The notes under the pieces: model-generated
Database searches by the model: none
Seen by the model: only the letters and a program-made list of their open reading frames with translations
What the model was told of the DNA's origin: nothing
Shown here: in pieces, positions 53,796-64,000 of the stretch
Position numbering within the stretch: the stretch's first letter is position 1
Layout of the letters: the number at the start of each line of letters is the position of its first letter
Program-made: the position numbers and the translations under genes
Origin: Gymnorhina tibicen
Taxonomy: Eukaryota > Chordata > Aves > Passeriformes > Artamidae
Length of the DNA stretch: 64,000 nucleotides
Assembly: GCA_013399875.1 (NCBI GenBank)
Contig: VXAZ01005475.1
Span: 2,912,068-2,976,067, forward strand
Reading direction: 5' to 3'

Positions 53796-56700
53796 AAATA
53801 ATTGGGATTAAGAAGGTAAATACCTTAAAAGACTCATAATATTCTCAGTGAATCAAGAGTCACCCAAGTGCCGGAAGCATTTCACAATCTACACTCTGAG
53901 GCTGACAAAAGCCAAAGTATATGGAAACCTTTGGTTTACATACTTGGCTTTACAGGGACTATTCCTTATATTCTGCAATTCCTTGCATTAAGCAAAGTTA
54001 AAATATTCCAGAGAGAGAAATTTATAGTGCACTCATGGGTTTGGAGGGATGAAGAGTCATCTCAGGTATCCTAAAGAGGAGGAGGAAAAGCAGAGATGTA
54101 AACATCATGTGTCTCAATGGTTGCTGACAGTACTAAAGGAACCAACCCTCATCAGACCTTTCTTGGAGAAAGAAATCAAAGCACATGCTGGGTTTCTACA
54201 AACACCAGCACCTTGTTAAGCTCTCTACAGGTGAAGACTAGAATTTGGAGACTACTTTTATAACTCTAAAAGCTTCAATAACCAACTAATGCTGCTTATT
54301 TATTAAAAGCTACAAGGCAGATGGATTTGGTTGTCAAAAATCCAGTTTCTGTAACACAAGTAGAGCAAGGAGACAGGAGGACAGAAAAAGAGAAATGGGG
54401 GCAGTTTACTTGGATTAAAAAAATTCCTACCTCTGTCACTGTTCTATCTTAGGATCAGATTTTTTTTTACCCTGTGTTTGCCTATGCCCACCTTCATCTA
54501 GGTCGCAGAACTTCTTAAAAAGAGAAACTTATGCAACTGTATGGTGTAATACAGGTCTCATGAATCACAGACAGCTACCAAAAGATAAGTGCAGAAGTGT
54601 ATTGACAAAAAGTTAGTGATATCACTCCTAGTTAACTGACACTCCTCAGCTTTACAGCCTACCATGAGCTCAACTGCAAAACAGCTGAAGCCAGATTTTA
54701 AATAATTTTTATTTTAAAAACTGAAGGTTCTGACTTGAAGTTTAAAACCCAAGTAATATTTGCAGTTTAAGCTGCAATGAAGCAGTCCAAATCAGTTGAC
54801 TTAGGCTGTTAATTGTTTAAATTCTGCATAAGCACCCTCCAAGTATTAACAGAATGCAAAGCATGTTATCAAATACATTATCAGCAGTGAAACGTGACAA
54901 AGCAAAACACCCAGAAAATTCTCCCATATTTAAGTCATTTAACTTGGCAATATAAATAAAATTAGATAATTACAGAGAAGAAATTAAAAGGGTTCAAAAT
55001 CCTAGAAGAAATTAAAGAACAAAGCCTTTTAAATGCCATCATGGGAGTTTGTCTTGAAAAGACAAAGCACTTGTTAACAATATGTGCAGGTAACCAGCTG
55101 TTGATATATAAAGCCCTTGTAGGATCTCCCGAACAGGGGAAATTACTCATCAGCTCTTCAAGCAAACACTTTAGTCATATCTCTGTGTAGCTGATGATAA
55201 ATTATGTCACTGAAGAAGCTATGGCTCTGATGACAAGGTTTCTTAATAGAAAGTTACTTTCAAGTGCTATTTGGTCTTTTATTTGAATCCCCACAGTTAG
55301 CATGCCTTCAACTTTTACTGATGCTTTTATTTATATGCTGTGTTTTGGGAAAAAAAAAAACAAAAACCACACAAGAAAACAAACAAAAAATCCTAAAAAG
55401 AAACTTAAAAGGAAAAGTATTTTTAACAGGACTACTGTCATGCAAACTTTTCTATGCCAGAGTTTTCTTGGTTTTAGGTTTTAATCCAGCATATGCACCC
55501 GACATGGCAGGTGTCTTACTCTAAAAAAAGGATGCCAAACCGTTAATTACAGCAACAGCTTTTGAAATCCATCTTATTAATCATACATTTTGTTTTAGCA
55601 GCCTTTCCTGGCTTTTGTAAAGTTCTTGTAAGTCAAATTGAAGCTGTTGATCTTCCCCAGGGAACTGCTCGATACATATCCAGAAAAACTTCTGTTTCCA
55701 TGTTCCTTGTGCCATAGAACCTACTAATGCTTAGGCTCCAGAAAGCTATGACACTTTGTTCAGGGTACAGCGATTCTCACAAGGTTAGGCTCCTTGCAGC
55801 AAAAAATTCTAATCTGCAGCAGTCATGTCTTAACAGCTATTTGAGCTTGCAAATGCTATTTGCTGTAATTACAATCGACATGTTTTTACTATTACAGAAT
55901 ACAGGAACATCTTCAATTGCTGAGAAAAAAACTGAGAAAGAGCTCTCCCACTCCCAGATCCCACACGGGTAACTGGTAAAACACTTTACAAAATATATAA
56001 TGTATCTTCTGTCATTCACACCAAGTTGTTCCCTATTTTCCTTAGAAATGGTAGTTTTTAAATCACCACTGCTGTATTTACCTAGAGCTATAGGTAAAAC
56101 TTGTTTTTACAGTAACTTCATGAGCTTTCTTTGGAGTCATGTTTGATACATCAAGCTAAAGCCCGCCTTCCATATTTTAAGTCTATAAGAACTGTTAAGT
56201 ACAAGAGCTCCTAGACCTGTCAAGTTACTCCTCTGCAGAGATGGAGGAAAGCTGTTTCTCTTCCTAAGTGTACAAATACCTGATAAGCCCTGTGACATAC
56301 AAGCATTAGCATTCACTACCACTATTACAGACATACAAGCATAGCTATAGAGAGGCAAGTGCCAAGCATTTGGCTGGGCTGTCCATAAGAAAGTAGAAAA
56401 GGAGTGACCAGAAAGCCATGTCCAGAGAGGTTCATAAACAAAAACTCATTGACAGTCCCAGTGCTAGCACAACTCACACTTTTTGCTCTGCTATACTCAG
56501 AAACCAAGAAACAGACATTACACAAAAATTCTTCCTTCAGAGGTAAGCATTAAACTTTTATTTTCTACTGAGGAGATGAAGTGCAGGCTCCTCATAAAAA
56601 ACAACAGGACCTAAAATAATTCAATTTGCTACAGTAGCTGAATAAAATAAAAGTGGTAGCCAATTGTGAAGTTTGGCAAGCTTTCTAAACACATTGTTTT

Positions 56701-57639
56701 ATTTGATTTGAAAGAAATCAGAGTATTTATCAGGAGTCCACATTTGGCCCGCAGACACAACACTGGCACCCCAATTTTCACTCTTCACTTTGGATAAAAC
56801 CTAAGGTAATTCATTTTGCCCAAATTTTCAGCAGGTTCAGCACCTAAAGCACCATGTTTAAAATACTGCCAAATAACAGATTAGCAAAACAAATTTAAGA
56901 GCACTGACTTTTCATAACTAAATAAAAAAATAACAACTTAATGCCGCAACAACAATACGCAAGGTTACTTATATTTAATAGAATACAGTAATAGTAGTCA
57001 TAATTCATACTGATTGAGGAAATAATGCAAGTAGTTTCAGATTGTTTCATCTCTGGGATGAGGAGGCACACTTTCAGAAAACTAATTTATTTCATTAAGA
57101 TTATTCACTTAATTAAGCCCACTTATTCAAGTATAATTGCATCTATTTGCAAACACAATGCAAGCAACAACATTTTTGTTAAAACTTGAGAAAACACGCT
57201 TTGCAGCCTTAAGATAACAACTTTTCCACTTCAGTAACAAAAGCATAGGTTTTCAGTCAAGAACACTAAAGCAAATTTCAGGATATTTGTAAGCTGAAAG
57301 TTCCAAAGCCATAAGTCTGAGATGGTATTCCAGTTTCAAAAGGGGCCCACAAGGATCCCAGATTTGACAGAGGAATGCAGCTCCTCAGTGAAAGCTTCAT
57401 CAAAGTTAACTGTTTTAGAAGGTAGTACTGACCACACACATATAGTGTACATGCTTGTCAGCTGTGCTCACCTTGGTTAGCAGATGAAGATATTGTTATT
57501 TTGCCTTAGACAAATACTTGCTTCAAGTGTGAAATTTTAAGAAAACTAATAAGTTCATCCTGTAAGTTTGGAGATTTGTTAAAACTACTAACAAACAGGT
57601 TTCATGTCAACATTCATCTCACTCCTTCTGTGAAAGAAC

Positions 57640-57653
57640 AAAAAAAAAAAAAA
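57640..57653. repeat. Poly-A homopolymer followed by AT-rich simple sequence
   Basis: A run of 14 A is followed, at 57686-57704 and 57771-57782, by short alternating AT/TA tracts. Confidence 0.85.
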
Positions 57654-58541
57654 TAGAAAACCCTAGGAAACTGGAAAAAAAAATTCATATACATATATAT
57701 GTATCCACAACACAAAGCCAACACTTGCAATTAATTCCTTGATGTACAAGAAACCTCAAATACTCAAGAAGTATATATATATAAGATTCCAGTTACTCTT
57801 CTAGCTTCACAATCAGGGTGGTGGAACAGAAACTCCAAAACTAAATAATCACCCCAGAACTAAAACTTGTATAATAATCACCACTGGCTGGCTAACTGAT
57901 CACATCAAAGCAAGCTTTCATAGTTGCAACTCAAGATCCTGAACAACAATCATAACATGGGAAAATCAATGAAAGAGTATTTCAGACTGAACTAAAAATA
58001 AAAAATAAGAAAATATATCAGTGAGACTTGGCCCTTTTGAATGTTTTAGGGCTAGAACCATTTCTAACAACCACAGCTTACGAGATAATTTAGTGCTAAA
58101 ATCGATGGTTATGTGCTAGTTGTACACCAAATTTAAGTATTCAGAAACTACAGTAGTATAGCAAGTATTTATCTGGCTCTTGAAAGATAAACCTACTTCT
58201 CTGTGTAGGCCCAAAATGATGCTACATTTACTGGTCAAGATTCTCAGGGGTTTCACCTTCTTCTTAAACCCAACTCCACACTTCATTCTGTTTAACAGAC
58301 CTTTAGAAGCCATAAGCCTAACAAATATATTGTTAATGGGGTAAGTGCTAACACCACTCAGGCATAAATGAGAAACAGTCTTGTTCAAAGACTTCATCAT
58401 ATTGCTCTAATTTTGGTTTTGTCAATGAGCCCGCAAAGATTCAGTGTTTCCAGGATAAGCACAGTGGCTGATTCAGTGTGCTCAACAACTGAAACACAAG
58501 AGCTGGGTACCAGGTCTTGTCAAAACAATGATTTAAAAAAA

Positions 58542-58546
58542 NNNNN
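58542..58546. other. Assembly gap (5 N) inside a poly-A run
   Basis: Five undetermined bases sit between A runs of 7 and 10, followed 24 bases later by a run of nine C (58571-58579). The true length of this homopolymer is unknown. No reading frame across it should be trusted. Confidence 0.99.
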
Positions 58547-61500
58547 AAAAAAAAAATCAACAATGGTCTGCCCCCCCCCAAGTACCGTGATCATCTTTTG
58601 CCTTCTTGTTCTATCTTACACACTTGAAATTACTAGAAAGGAAACAGCTGAGGAATGCTGCTACTCTTATGCCACGCTTTCCATTGACTGCCATTTCAGG
58701 AATGCACATAGGAAAGTAAAGAAGCTTGGAATGTCTCCACCCATCCAGCAGCATCAGAGGCTGACCAGCTTATGGATGGCTCCACTGCCTTACAGCTGCA
58801 TTCCAGTTTGCATTTTACGGCTGTCAAGATCAATGAAGAAGAATATATTGTTGGGCACTGACAAAACATTTGTTAGGCAAGTGTCCTCATATGCTGCACA
58901 CCCCACTTGGTACGATCTATAATTATACTACAATACAGCAGTAATAAGACATAATTTACAATTTCTTGGTTGCAAGAATCCCAAAAAGGTGTACTCATGC
59001 TACAGTTGTTCAAAACTACCACCACATTGCTTTCCGAGCATATTAGTTTGTCTAAGTCTAACCCATCTGAATATATCCTTGGATAAAATTTCAGTATTTG
59101 CTAGAACACGTGCATGTTCCTCAATTTCATGTAGAGTGAGCCCAGCCTCAGGAAACACAATTACAACGAGAGAGACTACCAATTTGCTGGGCTCTCAGTT
59201 TTTGAGAGGATTGCACTAAGTGTCTTACCAGCCTAAGTAATAACTTTGAGAAAGAGAGCAAGTGAGAGCATGAGCAAAGAGATAAACAAGTAAAGAACTG
59301 GACAAGAGCCTGTCAAACCATCTGTTCCAACTAAAACGTAGCATATATTAAGCCTGGAATAGAGATGCCCTCAGAGTGCTATGTCTACTAGTGATTTATA
59401 CTGACTGTTTCTGTCTCCTAGCCTCAGATTTAGCTTACAACTGAAATTCAGCAATTTGGTAAAACAGCATTCTTGCTACTACAATGTCAAGATCAAAAAG
59501 GCCTTAAAAATCAAGTGTGTTCATATCAATTTTATTCATACATACAAAAGCACATCTCATTTATTCTAACAAGGAGCTTTTTGATGACTTACCACAAAGA
59601 AGTGTTCTAACAATATCAAAAATACACCTGAACACACAAAAAACCACAGACAAAGCTGTACTGTAAAAGCAGTATTAATTCTACAGTGAAATTCATATCT
59701 AGAGACCAGCAGAAATTGTCCCTGAACATTAGCTTCAGGAAATACTAAAGCCCTACCAGCTGAATTCATCCTTACACTGGAATGTAGAACTCTTCCTCCA
59801 TGACTAGCAAGTTTAAGAAACCTGTCAGTTACACTAACATGAAAACTGGCTTTAAATACTTTCACTAATTTCTATATGCTAGAATTCACTTGGGTTATTG
59901 TTTGTGCACAAGAAATATCCATAGCAATGAAAATACATAGAAATCCCAGGTTTAAACTTGACAGACCACTCAGAAATAATAAACCTAAAAAGGTGCAGAG
60001 ATTGTTACTCATTTCTTTTATAAAACACCAAGGAGAACACAATTTTTTGAACACAGTACTTAAATTTCCACTGTTATACTCACAGTATATTATGAAAAAT
60101 CACACATTTTTTTCCCCCCTCTTCTTGTCTTCATTTCAAAGAGTAAAAAAAAAAACCAAAAAACAACTTAGATGACAAGATCAGTAGGAAGTTAACAAGT
60201 ACTTACTGTACCATCTGAACCTAGCTACTGTAACTACAGAGAGAAAGATCTGTGGCCCACACAAGAACCAATTACAGAAGGGAATTTAAACAAATATGAC
60301 TCTGTAGTCTGATCACTGAGTGAAGTCAACATTACATTTATTTCTGGACTCATTTTCTCTGTGCTTTGTTGCACAGATTAAAATTTTTTAAAAAGCCACA
60401 ATAAAAGAGTAATAAAACAAGCTGAGCAAATTACTCTAAAATTCTCAGTGGTAGAACATCTACAATGAGAGCATTAGGAGGTTTGGCGATTAGAAGATTG
60501 GTTCCCCTCCAAACAGTGATACTCAGGCATCAGTTTTGTAACTGACTACAAATCTTTCTGTACAAAACCAAGTCCTCCTACTTGACAGTTTCAAAAAATT
60601 AACAAGTTTACCATATGCATCAGTATTTTCACTCTCTGAAAAAGTCATGGTAGAAGGCATAGCTAGGAGTTACTAGGATAGTTTTGAGCTATTTCCATAC
60701 CTTCCTTACCCTTGGTTTTGGGTGCTGCTGCTATGATGCAAACACCCTAGAGATTTAAGACTAGCAACCTGTTCTTTGCTCTTACAACTTGACATGCTGC
60801 ACATGTTGTAGCCTCAGCTCAAATACATGACCTGTGTTATCATTCATCAGAAGGGATCCAGACAGTGCAGCTGTAATGCCCTCTATCAAGTTTTAAGGCA
60901 AAGGGATCCAGTGCTGGTAGATTTTATGTCCCGTTTGCACCACTGGTTGCTGTTTGAAAGGGTGTCGTAACAAGGACATATTTGATGCCAATAGTATCCA
61001 TGCTTGTTATCATATCATGTACTAAGAATATGCCACCAGAAGCCCCGACAGAACTTTTCATAAACAATTGCAAACACTCCTGCAAAGGAAGGTACTTCTT
61101 ATCTCAGAAATAAATCTCATAGAACCCAAAGGAAATATTAAGACAGCAATAACTGTCCTTACTCAGAAAAGTAAGCAAGCATTCCGTGAAACACACAGAA
61201 TCTTAATTAGTATTCAGGGATAAATGCAGCAGAGTCCTACAACAGTTGCAGCAAATCAAAATTTCTATTTAACACTGCATACTGCTGTATCTGCAAACTA
61301 ACACAACTATAATGTTGGTAAAACAGTCTCACCTTCAAATTCAATTGAGTACCTAAAGAGTTGCAGAAAAACGCTATTTGACAGAGAGATAGCCTTCCAG
61401 GAATTTTGCTTAATTAAACTGTAGTTGTCACAAACAAAAAAGATGACATGAATCCTTCACCAAGGAATAGGGGGCCTTCACCAACAACATCCCCCGTGGG

Positions 61501-64000
61501 TACGCAATGATCCCCATGCACAAAGAGCCAAGACAATTTCCTTTATTTTACCTCAAAAGCAGTACCCTCCCCAGGAACTGGGAAGATCAGGACAGCAGGA
61601 CATGTTCTTTTCATGCTATGTGGTGGAATTAGGCTGCAGCACTCACCTTCCTCACCCAGAGAGAATGAGGCCAAAAACAAGGTTACCATCTCTTAAGTCT
61701 GAGCAGCCTCAAAGAAAAAGGGCAGTCAAAAAGCAAGCTGCGTAAACTGTCATACCTAACCACAGCCGAATCTCAGCCAGTGCTGAGGTGTGTGCAGGTA
61801 CTCCACACTGCATATCCCACATTCCCAGAGGAGCAGTGTGCACAGGAAATCCAGCCTTCCAGGAAACTGGCCACATCGTGGTCCCTCCCCACTGAATGCA
61901 GCCTTTCCATGGTGCTGCCCAGAAAGGGTGGGCTCCACTTTCCTGTACAAAGCTCTATGTAACTTCTAGACAAACTACTTTCAGCCATTTAAGCAATAAA
62001 TTCCAGACAGAGCTAGTGAACTAAATCCTCTTTCATGAAAGCCAAGGAAAGCAGAACAGAGTCCAGACTCTAAAGAATGATAGGTGTTAAGCTTTCAGGA
62101 TGAGAGAACTGAATCCCATGCTGAAGAAATGTGTCTGCCTAAGAAGGAACCAGGTTTTATTGAAAATATTATATAGCCTCTTTAAGATTATTTCAGAATA
62201 TGCCACTTCTACCCCCGACTCTGGAGACACTAATAACCTCCAAGGTCACAACTCACTTTTGAGCTTCTTTCTTCTCTCAAGTTCCCCTCACATTCTATTG
62301 TTAAGGCAGATTAGAAAAGCTGCACAGGTTAGGTCTCATCCTGCGTAACAGCTATCTGGGAGTGCAACATTCAAAACTTCCACCTCCACTAGAGTAATGG
62401 CACTGACATCTGATTGTAAATTTAAGTTCTTATTTAAAAGCTTTCTGATCTTACAGATACATACATACAGTATGTATATAATGCAGATTATGCAGCAGAA
62501 TACACACTCTATCCTGCTGCAATATCCTACACTGCATATATATCTCACAGATAGGAAAACAGTACACAACAGTTTTGTGCTTTGTGCTGAAGGCCTAACC
62601 TGAGAACTTGTGCAGAACAAGTTCGTAAAGTAAGGTTTGAACCGAAAATTACATGAAGGAATAATAACCATCACCTAATGACCATTTTTCCTCTTCTGCA
62701 AGATCCCAAAGAATTTAGTTGACCTGTCCTCAGATATAATGCACTCAAGTCCACTCATTTGTGCACATGCAGATATAAAACAAAATCACTCGCTGGCAGT
62801 GTCAAGAGCTGAAGCAAGTACCTATATATATCCTCCCCTCCCTTCCTCCTCTCAGCTACCAAGTCAAGTAATTTTTTTCTTTCCCATACGCATAAAGAGA
62901 AACAATTCGACATGCAGCTTTCTGATGGTGATGGCATTCTACCCCACTCAGAGCAAAAGCTTAGCTAATGGCTTCAGTAACAAAGCTTGATGTTCCATTG
63001 AAGACCAGACCTGAAGTCCACCAGAATTTCAGGGTTAACGGTACTTTCCCCTCAGCACTTTCAACTACCTGGGCTGTGAAAAAGAAAACAAAGCTTAAGT
63101 CTCTTCCTATAACTGCCATATGTAGCAGGAAAATCAAAGGCTAAATAGTATGTTAAATATTTAATTCTATCAGTATTTCAGACACTTGCATTTGCTCTCA
63201 ATAATGGGAAAAAAAATAAATTGATGGAAGGCAAGAAGGACACAACCCAAAAAAGTACAATCATTTTATCTTTGCTGAGATAAATTTATTCCTCTGAAGC
63301 AGCAATGTCTACATGGGATCTGTAAGATGACACAAAACAAAAAAAAACCCCAACCAACCAAAGAACCATAAAGCAGCAGCATGCCTTGGCAGTCTTAAAC
63401 ACAACAACATGGACTTGAGCACAATTACCATTAGTCAGTCAAAACTGTCAGGAAGAATGACAAGTTTTTGAAGAGTTTCCTTTGAGAACAGATACAGCTT
63501 TGTTCATGCCACAGCCAAATTTGATTAAATTAATTCATGTTACAGACTACATCATGGGTGATTTGCACCTTCTATATGGCATATTAGAGGAAAATAAGAT
63601 TTTGTGTTAATAATGAAGTGAAACCATTCAGAGTCAGTCATAGGCAGGGATTTGTAATATGCCTTTTTTTATAGCAACAGGCAACATTCACTTACTATAC
63701 TGTCTCAAGAGGATTATAACTTCACAACTGATCTTATTTGCTTTCAATATCATAAAATCAGAAAAGGTCCTTTGGTATCACTAAAGGAGGGGAGAGGGAA
63801 GGAGTGAGCGAGAATTTTAGCAGTGAGGTAAATCTTTACCTCTGTTCCCTTAGACTCCGCCCTTCCAAACTGCAAGCTGACTACAAGGCAAAAAACAGGG
63901 GAGAATAAGCTCAGAATTATCCTGATGAAAGCTTTTTTGTAAGACATTTTGAAAATGCCATCTGGACATCAGAAAGAGAGAACGCCATCTCTTATTCTAA

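Larger units (their letters stand above)
21675..64000 (-). other. PPP1R12A: PPP1R12A intron 1, 3' part (at least 42 kb)
   Basis: This runs from the acceptor at 21675 to the right edge of the window with no further MYPT1 coding sequence. I looked for the first-exon peptide (MADAKQKRNEQLKRW) and the K-V-x-F motif on the minus strand and did not find them, so exon 1 and the promoter lie beyond 64000. The intron contains CR1 fragments at 26501-26610, 29931-30288, 39752-40374, 51620-52674 and 53071-53795. It also has an (AT)n microsatellite and a 5-base N gap. I see nothing gene-like in the stretches between: 21675-26500, 26611-29930, 30289-39751, 40375-51619, 52675-53070 and 53796-64000. Confidence 0.85.

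Noticed and set aside
58368..58922. 184-codon plus-strand open frame, the longest in the window
   Set aside because: It runs through the N gap and a poly-A run whose length is unknown, and it has no known motif.

Overview
The window is intronic DNA from a bird nuclear genome, most likely a songbird. It is AT-rich and non-coding almost throughout. The recognisable interspersed repeats are CR1 LINE fragments, plus one solo endogenous-retrovirus LTR. I recognised no mammalian-type SINE. The assignment to birds rests on the CR1 3' ends and on avian-like coding sequence; the songbird level is inference from the look of the LTR.

The only protein-coding sequence I can support is two internal exons of one gene on the minus strand: PPP1R12A, the myosin phosphatase targeting subunit MYPT1. 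The 131-bp exon at 21544-21674 and the 119-bp exon at 2843-2961 encode consecutive parts of the N-terminal ankyrin-repeat domain. They join in frame (phase 0 entry, phase 2 junction, phase 1 exit) and have canonical AG acceptors and GT donors. The preceding exon, with the start codon and the PP1-docking motif, lies beyond base 64000. The following exon lies before base 1. The window is therefore the 5' end of intron 3 (1-2842), all of intron 2 (2962-21543) and at least 42 kb of intron 1 (21675-64000). Exon numbering follows the human gene as I recall it.

Intron 2 holds a 665-bp solo LTR (13058-13722) with TG...CA termini and a perfect 5-bp target duplication. It also holds a nested CR1 cluster (17653-19246), in which one CR1 copy has been inserted into an older one. 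Intron 1 holds two short minus-strand CR1 3' ends (26501-26610 and 29931-30288) and an internal CR1 fragment (39752-40374). Two further plus-strand CR1 copies lie close together (51620-52674 and 53071-53795). There is a (AT)n microsatellite near 34 kb and a 5-base N gap inside a poly-A run at 58542-58546. None of the CR1 copies can be active: all are 5'-truncated and their reverse transcriptase remnants are damaged.

The many other short open frames look like chance ORFs in AT-rich intron sequence. I found no RNA gene, CRISPR array, complete mobile element, promoter or convincing new biological system. The best points to follow up are the nested CR1 insertion and its relative dating, the LTR with its intact duplication, the orientation bias of repeats relative to the host gene, and a few GC-richer blocks that I could not explain.
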